Positions 33,803 to 42,708 of a stretch of 64,000 bases of DNA are shown one piece after another (within the stretch, counting starts at the first letter, position 1; each line of letters opens with the position of its first letter). The notes beneath the pieces were generated by a model. That model was not told the origin of the DNA. It did no database searches and saw only the letters and a program-made list of their open reading frames with translations. The stretch lies in NCBI GenBank assembly GCA_947626165.1, contig CANQRG010000004.1, positions 1 to 64,000 on the forward strand, given 5' to 3'. This stretch comes from an uncultured Clostridia bacterium (GTDB lineage: Bacteria; Bacillota; Clostridia; Oscillospirales; Ruminococcaceae). Made by a program: the position numbers and the translations under genes.

Positions 33803-33863
33803 TAAAAAAATATTTTATTGTATTTAAAATTCTCGTCTGACAACGTAAAAATTGCCCTCAAAT

Positions 33864-33891
33864 ATTATACTAAAAAAACTTTAACCGGCAA
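33864..33891 (-). promoter_or_regulatory. Possible promoter of the phage cassette
   Basis: On the minus strand, TTGCCG and a perfect TATAAT are spaced by 16 bases. Transcription would begin near 33857 and meet the hairpin at 33802-33777. Confidence 0.5.
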
Positions 33892-33956
33892 TAATACATA
33901 TTAGCCGAAATTATAAAAAGTCCATAATTTTTTGGCATATTGTATAAAAAATCGCC

Positions 33957-33985
33957 TTGACAATTAGGCAATATTACTGTATAAT
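33957..33985 (+). promoter_or_regulatory. glgP promoter, perfect consensus
   Basis: TTGACA and TATAAT are separated by exactly 17 bases, 86 bases before the glgP start. Confidence 0.85.
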
Positions 33986-34071
33986 CAGGTTGTATTTGGC
34001 TTTGAATTGCTATGTAAAATAGTATTGGCCTTAAAAGTATTTAATCTCTGAAAGAAAGGACGGTCACATTT

Positions 34072-36552
34072 ATGGCGTCAACTAAGAAGGCTGAAAATAA
34101 AACGACTAAAGCATCTGCTGTAAAGAAAAAAACGGCAGCGGCTTCAAAAAAGGTAAACAACAAAATTATTTCAAAGAGCGAGTTAAAAGATAGAATTCTA
34201 AAAATTCTGGATCAGGAGTTTGATACTACCCCTGATGAGGTATCTGACAAGGCTTTATATGAAACTCTCTCAATGATTATTGTAGATTTAATGCAGGAAA
34301 AACATAAAAAATTTATGAACAAGGTAAACTCCGAAGGCAAAAAGCAAGTCTATTATCTGTCAATGGAGTTTTTGATGGGAAGATCTTTAAAGACTTCTCT
34401 TTACAATCTTGATATTATCAACGAAGCAACAGAGGTAATGAAAGACTTCGGTGTCAATATAAACAGTCTTTTTGACTGCGAGCCAGACGCAGGTCTTGGA
34501 AACGGCGGTTTAGGACGTCTTGCAGCTTGCTATCTTGACGGACTTGCAACTCAGGGATATGCGGCAACGGGATATTCTATATGCTATGAATACGGTATTT
34601 TTAAGCAAAAGCTAGAGGACGGATGGCAGACAGAGTTACCAGACAACTGGCTTCCGGGCGGAAACTGCTGGCTTGTAAGAAGAAGCAACAGGCAGGTCGA
34701 AATACATTTTGACGGCGATTTAAAGGAATACTGGGATAATCAGTACCACTGCGTAACTCACGAAAATTACACTACCGTTTTAGCCGTTCCATATGACTTA
34801 TATGTTTCAGGATACGACAGTGATTCTGTATCAAGGCTTAGATTATGGAAAGCCGAGTGTCCGTCGTTTGATATGGGAATGTTCAACAGCGGCGATTATG
34901 AAAAGGCGCTGGGGCAAAACGTAGTTGCACAGGCAATATCAAAGGTACTTTATCCTAACGACAACCACGCAGAGGGCAAATCGCTAAGACTGAGACAGCA
35001 GTATTTTATGTGCGCGGCTTCTATAGCAGACATTGTCGACAGGCATATGAGAACCTACGGCACCCTTGACAATCTGCACGAAAAGGTTGCTATTCATATA
35101 AACGATACCCACCCTACCCTTGCGATTCCCGAGCTTATGAGAGTTATGCTCGACGACTGCGGATTTTCATGGAACAAAGCTTGGCACATTGTAACCAACA
35201 CGTTTGCATACACAAATCACACTGTAATGGCTGAGGCTTTGGAAAAATGGGACTGCAACCTTCTAAAACAGGTCACGCCGAGAATTTTCTCAATCATTGT
35301 AGAAATAAATGAAAGATATTGCAGAGACCTTATGGAAAGATACGACGACGAAGCGCTTGTTACCCGTATGTCAATTATCAATAATAATCTTGTTAAAATG
35401 GCAAATCTATGCGTTCACGCTTGCCACAGTGTAAACGGAGTTTCAAAAATCCATTCAGAAATTGTTAAAAACACAGTTTTCCACGACGAATATGTTGACT
35501 GCCCTAACAAGTTTAAAAACGTCACAAACGGTATCGCATACAGAAGGTGGCTTTATCAGTCTAATCCTGGTCTTACAAATCTACTTCGTGAAAAAATCGG
35601 CAGCGATTTTCTTAAAAACGGCGCTATGCTTAAAAAGCTTGAGGTTTTTAAAGACGATAAAGAGGTTCTAGAAAGTCTGGCGAAAATCAAAAAACAAAAC
35701 AAGGATAACTTTGCAAAGTACGTCAAGAGTAAGTACGGCATAACCTTGAACACGGATTCAATATTCGATGTTCAGGTAAAGCGTCTTCACGAATATAAAA
35801 GACAGCACTTGAACGCTTTGAATATCATTGCCCAGTATAATTATCTGCTTGAAAATCCAAACGCTGATTTTGTTCCGAAAACTTATATTTTTGCTGCAAA
35901 GGCAGCTCCCGGATATTATCTGGCAAAGCAAATCATCAAGCTGATATGGTCGATAGGCGAGGAATTAAAGAAAAATCCACAGATTAACGAAAAGCTTTCT
36001 GTAATATTCCTAGAGGACTATTGCGTTACCCTTTCTGAAATGCTTATGCCTGCCGCTGAGATCTCAGAGCAGATTTCTCTTGCGGGAACAGAGGCATCAG
36101 GAACAGGCAATATGAAACTTATGCTTAACGGTGCTGTAACTCTCGGAACTATGGACGGCGCTAATGTTGAAATTTACGAGCAGGTCGGAAAGGAAAACAT
36201 CATAACTTTCGGTATGAGCTCAGACGAAGTAACGGCTAGGAAATCTTCATACCACCCTGAAAAATTCTACAATGAAAACGGCATTATCCGTTCTTCTATT
36301 GATAAACTATACGGCGGTGTGAACGGAAACACGTTTGAAGAAATTGCAAACTCGCTCAAATTCAGCGATCCTTATATGGTGCTGGCTGACTTCGAGGATT
36401 ATCAAAGAGCTCAGGCATTTGCTTCTGAATGCTACAAAGATCAGACCAAATGGCAGAAGATGTCCTTAGAAAATATAGCTTGCGCTGGAGTTTTCTCTGC
36501 TGACAGAGCAGTTGAAGATTATGCAAGAGATATTTGGGGACTTATAAAATAA
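34072..36552 (+). CDS. glgP: Glycogen/starch phosphorylase
   Basis: The 826-residue GT35 enzyme releases glucose-1-phosphate from glycogen or maltodextrins. The PLP lysine is about K682 in EASGTGNMKLMLNG, and the N-terminal half has PDAGLGNGGLGRLAACYLD and the substrate-contact region HINDTHPTL. The first 35 residues are an unusual Lys/Ala/Thr-rich extension (TKKAENKTTKASAVKKK) not needed for catalysis. GAAAGGA lies upstream. The gene has a consensus promoter and its own terminator. It suggests storage-polysaccharide or starch use. Confidence 0.95.
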   Translation: MASTKKAENKTTKASAVKKKTAAASKKVNNKIISKSELKDRILKILDQEFDTTPDEVSDKALYETLSMIIVDLMQEKHKKFMNKVNSEGKKQVYYLSMEFLMGRSLKTSLYNLDIINEATEVMKDFGVNINSLFDCEPDAGLGNGGLGRLAACYLDGLATQGYAATGYSICYEYGIFKQKLEDGWQTELPDNWLPGGNCWLVRRSNRQVEIHFDGDLKEYWDNQYHCVTHENYTTVLAVPYDLYVSGYDSDSVSRLRLWKAECPSFDMGMFNSGDYEKALGQNVVAQAISKVLYPNDNHAEGKSLRLRQQYFMCAASIADIVDRHMRTYGTLDNLHEKVAIHINDTHPTLAIPELMRVMLDDCGFSWNKAWHIVTNTFAYTNHTVMAEALEKWDCNLLKQVTPRIFSIIVEINERYCRDLMERYDDEALVTRMSIINNNLVKMANLCVHACHSVNGVSKIHSEIVKNTVFHDEYVDCPNKFKNVTNGIAYRRWLYQSNPGLTNLLREKIGSDFLKNGAMLKKLEVFKDDKEVLESLAKIKKQNKDNFAKYVKSKYGITLNTDSIFDVQVKRLHEYKRQHLNALNIIAQYNYLLENPNADFVPKTYIFAAKAAPGYYLAKQIIKLIWSIGEELKKNPQINEKLSVIFLEDYCVTLSEMLMPAAEISEQISLAGTEASGTGNMKLMLNGAVTLGTMDGANVEIYEQVGKENIITFGMSSDEVTARKSSYHPEKFYNENGIIRSSIDKLYGGVNGNTFEEIANSLKFSDPYMVLADFEDYQRAQAFASECYKDQTKWQKMSLENIACAGVFSADRAVEDYARDIWGLIK

Positions 36553-36570
36553 TATTAAGTAATTCAAATA

Positions 36571-36602
36571 AGAGGCTTTGGTATTAAACCGAAGCCTCTT
36601 TT
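36571..36602 (+). terminator. glgP terminator
   Basis: AGAGGCTTTGGT pairs with ACCGAAGCCTCT (one G-T pair) around five bases, followed by TTT. Confidence 0.75.
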
Positions 36603-36611
36603 GCAAAAATA

Positions 36612-36645
36612 AAAAGAACGGTAATATGAACTACCGCCCTTTTTA
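36612..36645 (-). terminator. Weak terminator after spoVS
   Basis: On the minus strand, a short GCGGTAG/TTACCGT stem is followed by TCTTTTTATTTTT. It lies about 35 bases past the spoVS stop. Confidence 0.5.
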
Positions 36646-36676
36646 TTACAATCATCCCTATAAATAATTAATCAAA

Positions 36677-36937
36677 TTATCTGGCTTCGCAAACTAGCTT
36701 GATAGCTGTTCTTTTTTCACCATCAATATCTACGTTCGCAAATGCAGGCATACATATAAGCTCGATGCCTATTGGTGATAAAAATCCTCTTGAAATCGCA
36801 ATTGCTTTAATAGCCTGATTAGTAGCGCCGGCTCCAACTGCTTGTACTTCAACCGAACCCCTATCACGAATCACTCCGGCAATAGCACCTGCAACCGCAT
36901 TTGGTATAGATTGTGAAGATACTTTTAAGATTTCCAT
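36677..36937 (-). CDS. spoVS: Stage V sporulation protein S
   Basis: The 86-residue protein matches SpoVS along its whole length (MEILKVSSQSIPNAVAGAIAGVIRDR..., then GAGATNQAIKAIAISRGFL). It is a small nucleic-acid-binding-type protein needed for sporulation in Bacillus and conserved in Clostridia. It indicates a spore-forming lineage. GGAGG precedes the ATG at 36937; a longer upstream frame overlaps the promoter and is not used. Single-gene transcript. Confidence 0.95.
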   Translation of the reverse strand: MEILKVSSQSIPNAVAGAIAGVIRDRGSVEVQAVGAGATNQAIKAIAISRGFLSPIGIELICMPAFANVDIDGEKRTAIKLVCEAR

Positions 36938-36971
36938 AACAAACCTCCGAGTTATATATGTTATGTTTATT

Positions 36972-36999
36972 ATTATACATATTTTATATAAAAAATCAA
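36972..36999 (-). promoter_or_regulatory. spoVS promoter (vegetative type)
   Basis: On the minus strand, TTGATT and TATAAT are 16 bases apart, 34 bases before the start. It looks sigma-A-like. Confidence 0.55.
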
Positions 37000-37117
37000 G
37001 TATTTTTGAGTTTGTTGTAAACAAAACAATAAATTTTTGTATATTATTTGATTAATTTACCAAATTTATATTTTATATGATTATTATTTACTCAAATTAA
37101 CATATATTAAGATAAGA

Positions 37118-37146
37118 AAAGCGTTCGGAATTTTTCCGAACGCTTT
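37118..37146 (-). terminator. Terminator hairpin identical to one at 19373
   Basis: AAAGCGTTCGGA and TCCGAACGCTTT form a 12-bp stem around a 5-base loop. It follows the minus-strand membrane protein gene by about 100 bases. Confidence 0.75.
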
Positions 37147-37247
37147 ATGTTTAATAATTATTTACGACTTGCCGTATATCAAATTATGTTTTATAAATAA
37201 TTTCCCAAAAGCAAAGTTGATGCAACGTCACCGTTGCTGACTCGCCA

Positions 37248-38144
37248 TTAACTGATTCCCAAAAATTCAAAATAGTTCTTTTCAGGGAGAACAACATAGG
37301 TTTCCTCAACCTTTGAGCTTCCCTTCGCCTGATATTCTAACGTATTATTGTCCTTCCACGCCACAAGCGGAACCTCGCCACGTTCAAAGTTATATACTGT
37401 TTTCTTAACGCCTTTTTGCTTTAAGCTGAAAAACTTGAAATTTTTGTCCTGACCGTAAGGGATCACATAAAGAGCAATCTTTCCGACGTTATTATCCTGA
37501 ACATCGGCGATATAAAACTGCATTTTCCCGTCCGGAGAAATTGTATTATCAATATAATTTCCATTTGCGTCTTTTTCAAAATCAGAATCACTTCCGGTGT
37601 TGGCGGTTGTTTTAAAGTTCACTCTGTTTATATCGTCGATCTGCTCTGCATACACCGAATATATCTCAGGTGAATTTGCTAAGTTAGAATCAAGCCTTGT
37701 TTCTACACTAGAACCACCGAACAGGAAGTTTATAACGAAGAAAATAATAAGTCCCAGAACATAGATAAGCAAATATACCGTTCCCAGTATGACCTTTAAA
37801 GTTTCATTGTTTGAAGCCGCAAAAAATATAACGATTGCAACAATAAACGCCGGAATAATTAAAACCCAGTCTCCGAGATTGAACAGCACAAATAAAAACA
37901 CAAGCGGCGGCAATAAAACTCCGATTATTTTGGTAATAAACTCATCTTTTGTAAGAATCATAAGCGTTAAAAATACCGCGCTCGCAATAACATATACAAG
38001 TAAGAACGAAAACTGCGAATTCTGTTTAAATTCAAGGTCATACAAGAAAGTTGCATATGTCAAAACTGCGATAACGGCAACATAAGCCAAGTTAATCAAA
38101 GAAATAACACGTTTTGCCCAAACATTTTGAAGAAAACTATTCAT
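37248..38144 (-). CDS. Membrane protein with C-terminal extracytoplasmic domain, unknown
   Basis: The 298-residue protein has five or so hydrophobic segments in its first 150 residues (VISLINLAYVAVIAVLTYA, LVYVIASAVFLTLMIL, VLLPPLVFLFVLF, LIYVLGLIIFFVINF). A soluble C-terminal domain of about 150 residues follows, with KMQFYIADVQDNNVGKI and a run of beta strands. No catalytic motif is seen. GGGTGAT lies just before the ATG at 38144, so this start is preferred to a GTG three codons earlier. The neighbouring hisA gene lies about 120 bases upstream. I do not recognise the family. Confidence 0.7.
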   Translation of the reverse strand: MNSFLQNVWAKRVISLINLAYVAVIAVLTYATFLYDLEFKQNSQFSFLLVYVIASAVFLTLMILTKDEFITKIIGVLLPPLVFLFVLFNLGDWVLIIPAFIVAIVIFFAASNNETLKVILGTVYLLIYVLGLIIFFVINFLFGGSSVETRLDSNLANSPEIYSVYAEQIDDINRVNFKTTANTGSDSDFEKDANGNYIDNTISPDGKMQFYIADVQDNNVGKIALYVIPYGQDKNFKFFSLKQKGVKKTVYNFERGEVPLVAWKDNNTLEYQAKGSSKVEETYVVLPEKNYFEFLGIS

Positions 38145-38266
38145 TTTAATCACCCTGCCTTTACTCTTTAAAGGCTTCCTTTCTTCTGTTTAATTAATAC
38201 TCTTTCCATTTTTATTTCCAAAATTTATTTTACATTAGATTAGGAAAAAAATCAAGTATGTCCGCT

Positions 38267-39076
38267 CTATTTTAAAACATCTTCAAATTTAACCATTCCG
38301 CCGAACAAATCCAGCGCAGAACCGATAGTAAAATCAATTCTCCCCTTACCCACTTTTTCAATCAGCGCAATATCGGCAAGAGATGAAATTCCTCCAGCAT
38401 AAGTTATAATATTTCTGCTTATATTGTGCTTAAAAGAAAGCAGTTCAGCAGAATATGCAAGAATATTTAAAAGCTCTATATCTATTCCTGATGATTTCCC
38501 CTCAACGTCAACAGCGTGCACCAAAAACTCATCGCAGTATTTGTAAAGCTCAAAAAATGCCGTTGGAGTGACCTCTGTTTCAGTAAACTTCTGCCACCTG
38601 TCGGTTACAATATAGTATTTGCCTTTAAGTTTTCTGCAAGACAAATCTAGCACAATCCTGTCCTTTCCCACAGCATTAACTAAAGACTTTAGGTTTTCAA
38701 TATTCACCTTGCCGTCTTTGAAAACATACGAGGTAACTATAATATGGCTTGCACCCATTTTGATAAAGTATAAAGCGTTATATGGTGTTATCCCACCGCC
38801 AATCTGAAATCCATTTGGAAAGCACCTAAGCGCAAGCTCTGCCTGCTTTAAATCCTCTCTATACTCATCAGTTCCATACTTGTTCAGCAAAATTATATGT
38901 CCGCCAACAAGATTATAACTTTTATAAAGCGCAGCAAAATAATCCGCATCATAACTTGATATAAAATTCTCATCAGCACAGGAGTTTTCTCCCTTAGCTT
39001 CGTTATCAAAAAGACTTCCGCCGACTATCTGCTTTACCTTTCCGTTATGAATATCAATACACGGACGAAATCTCAT
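38267..39076 (-). CDS. hisA: HisA, eukaryotic/His6-type isomerase
   Basis: The 269-residue barrel enzyme isomerises ProFAR to PRFAR in histidine synthesis. It begins MRFRPCIDIHNGKVKQIVGG, with FQIGGGITPYNAL and a late GGISSLADI loop. This sequence type and length (about 260, with a KGKYYIVTDRWQK strand) match the fungal and plant His6-like group, not the usual 240-residue bacterial HisA. No other his genes are near. It is the last gene of the tmcAL-DUF4380-hisA set. Upstream spacing is 33 bases. Confidence 0.85.
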   Translation of the reverse strand: MRFRPCIDIHNGKVKQIVGGSLFDNEAKGENSCADENFISSYDADYFAALYKSYNLVGGHIILLNKYGTDEYREDLKQAELALRCFPNGFQIGGGITPYNALYFIKMGASHIIVTSYVFKDGKVNIENLKSLVNAVGKDRIVLDLSCRKLKGKYYIVTDRWQKFTETEVTPTAFFELYKYCDEFLVHAVDVEGKSSGIDIELLNILAYSAELLSFKHNISRNIITYAGGISSLADIALIEKVGKGRIDFTIGSALDLFGGMVKFEDVLK

Positions 39077-39109
39077 TTTATGTCCTCCGTAGTTTTTTAG
39101 TTATAACAT

Positions 39110-40036
39110 TTATCCGATGTGTTTTTTCACAAACTCGTCTATTGAATTATCATCTCGCCTGTTAAACGTATCGTCACAAGGAATAAGCTCCCAGCTTTCA
39201 ATATGCATCGAAACTTCATCAGGTCCGATTTCCTTAAGTTCACCTAAAGATTCAATTTCCATCATAAAGAAGTTTGTGAAAACCTCGCAGTTGCAGTTGT
39301 TATCAGGGTAATCAACACCTTCTAAATAAGAAAATCTCTTTATAAAAAGCTGTCCTTTATTAAGGCTTGCAAGCCAGCCCTTATCGTCATTAAAACCGAT
39401 TTTGATATTTGTATCAGCCCCCGGAACTTGCTTAAGCGTCAGATACTTATTGCCTATATACAGCCTGTCGTCGGTTAAGTTAGTGTAGGGCCAAACGGTA
39501 AAGTTTCTATTTGAGAGAAGCCCCGTTTCCTTTTCAGACTGAGGCATAATAGAAACTGCATTTTTGTCAACAACAGTCATTGCCCAAGGAGCTATTTTCA
39601 TACTTGTTTTTCCTATGTTCTTGATCCTGTGAGTAACAGTCGCAGCTGCGTCTGTTTCTGAAAGCTCGATCTCAAGAGAAAACTGCATATCAGTTTCGAT
39701 CTGAGGCGGAGGCGTTAAAGAAACCTTATTGCCTTCAATTACATATCTAACCTCTTTATTATCAGGATAATAGCTTTTAGGGTCATGCTCAGGAGAAACC
39801 CAAAGCCTGTGACCGCCATATATAAACCACTTATCATCTCCGAACATCTCTGCAAACCTGCCGCCCGTCATAATCGTTTGTTCGCTTTTGTCCTCGCACA
39901 TTATATTCTCTTTTCCATTAAGCTTGAAGGAAATTACCCTAGGTCCTTTTTCAATCATAATAAGCATTGCACACTTATCATTCTCAAGTTCTAAACATCT
40001 GCCGAAATAATCGTAATCAATTTCTCTGTACTTCAT
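39110..40036 (-). CDS. DUF4380 / aldose-epimerase-like protein
   Basis: The 308-residue, beta-rich protein resembles the galactose mutarotase-like superfamily (DUF4380 type): MIEKGPRVISFKLNG, FIYGGHRLWVSPEHDP near residue 75 and a long series of strands. The histidine in GGHRLW may be part of a sugar site. Role unknown; it may act on a sugar or its derivative in the cytoplasm (no signal peptide). It lies 14 bases downstream of tmcAL, so it shares its transcript. Confidence 0.7.
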   Translation of the reverse strand: MKYREIDYDYFGRCLELENDKCAMLIMIEKGPRVISFKLNGKENIMCEDKSEQTIMTGGRFAEMFGDDKWFIYGGHRLWVSPEHDPKSYYPDNKEVRYVIEGNKVSLTPPPQIETDMQFSLEIELSETDAAATVTHRIKNIGKTSMKIAPWAMTVVDKNAVSIMPQSEKETGLLSNRNFTVWPYTNLTDDRLYIGNKYLTLKQVPGADTNIKIGFNDDKGWLASLNKGQLFIKRFSYLEGVDYPDNNCNCEVFTNFFMMEIESLGELKEIGPDEVSMHIESWELIPCDDTFNRRDDNSIDEFVKKHIG

Positions 40037-40050
40037 AATATTATCCTCCG

Positions 40051-41226
40051 CTAAATATTTATCTTTTCTATTTTAACCGAATATTCATTAGGCTCATTGC
40101 TCGCAACACTCTGGCACATTTTTGCAAAATCGCTTGTACGAGCGTCTAACTCGGCAAGTCTTTTGTTGTTATCATTCTTATGTTCCAACTCCTTCAGAGA
40201 TGTTGAAATATCAATCCTGCCCAATTTCTTTGCCCTTGAGATAATCTCCGTTCCCCTGTTGTTGAACGCTAGAACTCTGGCATACGGCTTAAGCTTAAAA
40301 TCACTGCTTTTGATCCCCAAAACAGCATACATAATGACCCGCCTTATACGTGCTAAAGTAAACGCCCTTGTCTTTGTATTAAACAGCAAATCGTCGTAGC
40401 TTTGGGAAATTTTCAGCGCCTTTGCAATTCTGTCAGCCAAATCTCCGCTGCAATCGGGAACTTCTCTTAAATGCTTCTTACCCATTTTTATAAGACTGAA
40501 CAAAATTCCTTTTTCCATATTTCTTATATCTCTGATATCAGCGTGGTTTTCCTTATACGGAAGCAGACCCTTATCAAGCGTTCCGCTTTTTAAAAGCTCT
40601 CTGATTTTTGAGGCGCTGGCATAGCCTCCGTGAATATAGTCATCGTTATGCCCCGCGCCCTTTCTGAGTATAGGCATTGGTTTTATTTCCGTTCCCTTTA
40701 ATGCTTTTAGATATTCAACAGCCAAAATGTTATTCGGACTGTTAAAAATCTCTGTAACCTCATCACTGGCAAATGCCTTGACCGTTTTGGATAGAGCAGC
40801 AGGATAGGGGTTACCCTCTTTCAGCAGATTTTTCATATACTTTGATTCTTCGCTTTTTACGTTTGTTTCATCTAGACTTCCTGATAACTCCGCCGCTTTT
40901 TCAAGTTCATTTAGATAATCATTTTCACAGCCGAAGCATAAACAGTCGCTTCCCAAAGCGTTTGCAATAAAAACTCCGCTTTTTGCAAAGCCCTCGGCAG
41001 AGGATATGCAAAACGGCGCAGGAAGTTCAACTACTAAATCGGCACCGTTAAGCACCGCCTGCTTCGCCCTGAAATGCTTAGAATATATAGCAACATCTCC
41101 ACGCTGAACTGCGTCTCCGCTCATAATTGAAACTATATGAGTAGAGCCTTTTTCCCTTGCCTTGTCAATTAGGTATTTATGTCCATTGTGAAAAGGATTG
41201 TATTCACAAATAATCGAAGTTATCAT
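40051..41226 (-). CDS. tmcAL: tRNA(Met) cytidine acetate ligase TmcAL
   Basis: The 391-residue protein has the nucleotidyltransferase motif ICEYNPFHNGHKYLI (residues 5-19) and SIMSGDAVQRGDVAIYSK near 33. It matches TmcAL (formerly YlbM), which activates acetate with ATP to acetyl-AMP and acetylates the wobble cytidine of elongator tRNA-Met. The C-terminal region (TKTRAFTLARIRRVIMY) fits the tRNA-binding part. It starts a probable operon and is divergent from acetate kinase, which makes the acetate it uses. AGAGGA precedes the ATG. Confidence 0.9.
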   Translation of the reverse strand: MITSIICEYNPFHNGHKYLIDKAREKGSTHIVSIMSGDAVQRGDVAIYSKHFRAKQAVLNGADLVVELPAPFCISSAEGFAKSGVFIANALGSDCLCFGCENDYLNELEKAAELSGSLDETNVKSEESKYMKNLLKEGNPYPAALSKTVKAFASDEVTEIFNSPNNILAVEYLKALKGTEIKPMPILRKGAGHNDDYIHGGYASASKIRELLKSGTLDKGLLPYKENHADIRDIRNMEKGILFSLIKMGKKHLREVPDCSGDLADRIAKALKISQSYDDLLFNTKTRAFTLARIRRVIMYAVLGIKSSDFKLKPYARVLAFNNRGTEIISRAKKLGRIDISTSLKELEHKNDNNKRLAELDARTSDFAKMCQSVASNEPNEYSVKIEKINI

Positions 41227-41287
41227 TATCTATTCCTCTTAGATAAAGTTTATACTAAAAAAATTTACTAAAAAGCCTGCCAAAACC

Positions 41288-41316
41288 TTGAAATTTCGAT
41301 AAATATATTATATTAT
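41288..41316 (+). promoter_or_regulatory. ackA promoter
   Basis: TTGAAA and TATTAT are 17 bases apart, about 58 bases before ackA. Confidence 0.65.
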
Positions 41317-41374
41317 ATAATAATGGTATAAGTCAAGTATACAAAATATTTAATATATTAAAGGAGAACGAATT

Positions 41375-42577
41375 ATGAAGATTCTAGTAGTAAACGCAGG
41401 AAGCTCGTCGCTTAAGTATCAGCTTCTTGATATGGAAAACGAGAAAGTTATCGCAAAGGGAAACTGCGACCGAATTGGTATAGACGGTCATGTATATCAC
41501 AAGACCTTTGACGGAAGAGCTATTGATGAAGACTGCGATTTCCCTACTCATACAGAGGCTTTTGAAAAGCTGGTAGAGGTACTGACAAGCGGTGAGGCGT
41601 CAGTTATCAGTTCTATGGCTGAGATCTCGGCTGTCGGACACAGAATAGTACAGGGAGCTGAGATTTTCAATAAAACCTGCATTGCAACAGACGAAGTTAT
41701 TGATAAGATCGACTCGCTTGCAGAGCTTGCGCCTGTTCACAACCACCCTCACGCATTAGCACTTAGAGCCTGCAAAAAGGTCATACCAGAAGATGTGCCT
41801 CAAGTCGTTGTTTTCGACACTGCTTTTCATCAGACAATGCCGCCTAAGGCTTTTATGTTCGGACTGCCGTATGAAGATTATAAAAACTATTCGGTAAGAA
41901 AATACGGCTTTCACGGAACATCTCACAGATTTGTTACAGCGGCTCTTGCAAAGGCAATGGATACAGACATCAGAGATTTAAAAATAGTTTCCTGCCACTT
42001 AGGAAACGGCTCGTCCATCACAGCGGTTGACGGAGGAAAATCTGTTGACACATCAATGGGCTTTACCCCTCTTGACGGCGTTCTTATGGGAACAAGAACA
42101 GGAAGCGTAGATCCTTCTGCTGTGACATTTGTTCAAGATAAACACGGTTTTACGCCGAGCGAAATGAGCGACTATATGAATAAAAAGTCTGGATTTCTCG
42201 GCGTTTCGGGTATATCGTCCGACAACAGAGATATTACTGCGGCAGCTGAAAAAGGCGACAAAAGAGCGCAGCTTGCAAGCGAAATGCTCGTATATCAAAT
42301 AAAGAAGTATATCGGTTCATATGCCGCTGTAATGAACGGTCTTGACGCTATAATTTTCACAGGCGGAATCGGCGAAAACGCTACCGATGTAAGAGCAAAG
42401 GTATGCGAGAATATGGAATACTTCGGCATTGAAATTGACCCTGAAGCAAATTCAAAAAGAGGTGTACTTACAAGGCTTTCAACGCCTAAATCAAAGGTTC
42501 AGGTTTGGGTAGTTCCTACCAATGAAGAGCTTCTTATTGCAAGAGACACTTTAGAGCTTATTTCAAATAAACTGTAA
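41375..42577 (+). CDS. ackA: Acetate kinase
   Basis: The 400-residue enzyme makes ATP and acetate from acetyl-phosphate. It has the N-terminal LVVNAGSSSLKYQL, the second signature YGFHGTSHRFV near 176, CHLGNGSSITAVDGG near 205 and IIFTGGIGENATDVRA near 325. Length and motifs are normal. AAAGGAG precedes the ATG. It is a single gene, with the PduL enzyme at 9.6 kb as its likely partner rather than an adjacent pta. Confidence 0.97.
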   Translation: MKILVVNAGSSSLKYQLLDMENEKVIAKGNCDRIGIDGHVYHKTFDGRAIDEDCDFPTHTEAFEKLVEVLTSGEASVISSMAEISAVGHRIVQGAEIFNKTCIATDEVIDKIDSLAELAPVHNHPHALALRACKKVIPEDVPQVVVFDTAFHQTMPPKAFMFGLPYEDYKNYSVRKYGFHGTSHRFVTAALAKAMDTDIRDLKIVSCHLGNGSSITAVDGGKSVDTSMGFTPLDGVLMGTRTGSVDPSAVTFVQDKHGFTPSEMSDYMNKKSGFLGVSGISSDNRDITAAAEKGDKRAQLASEMLVYQIKKYIGSYAAVMNGLDAIIFTGGIGENATDVRAKVCENMEYFGIEIDPEANSKRGVLTRLSTPKSKVQVWVVPTNEELLIARDTLELISNKL

Positions 42578-42594
42578 TATGGTCAAGCCTTTAA

Positions 42595-42624
42595 CTGACA
42601 TCGCAATTTCGATGTCAGTTTTTA
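42595..42624 (+). terminator. ackA terminator
   Basis: CTGACATCG and CGATGTCAG form a 9-bp stem, followed by TTTTTAC. Confidence 0.85.
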
Positions 42625-42649
42625 CTTAGATGAAAACCGTTATAATTAT

Positions 42650-42678
42650 TTGACAAAAGCAAAAATTAATTATATAAT
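42650..42678 (+). promoter_or_regulatory. Consensus promoter of the FN3 lipoprotein gene
   Basis: A perfect TTGACA and TATAAT are 17 bases apart, 30 bases before the ATG. Confidence 0.85.
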
Positions 42679-42708
42679 GATTTTAATATAAATCAAAGGA
42701 GAAAGTGT

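Larger units (their letters stand above)
33691..34071. other. Divergent control region between phage cassette and glgP
   Basis: This 381-base AT-rich region holds no credible gene. On the minus strand it has a TTGCCG/TATAAT promoter, then a strong hairpin with T-tract about 80 bases before terS. On the + strand it has a perfect-consensus glgP promoter. No repressor or integrase gene is present. Confidence 0.6.
36938..37247. other. Intergenic region with spoVS promoter and a repeated hairpin
   Basis: This 310-base AT-rich region holds the spoVS promoter, the hairpin at 37118-37146 that is identical to the one at 19373, and a small GCAACG/CGTTGC stem at 37222-37237. No gene is seen. Confidence 0.6.
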
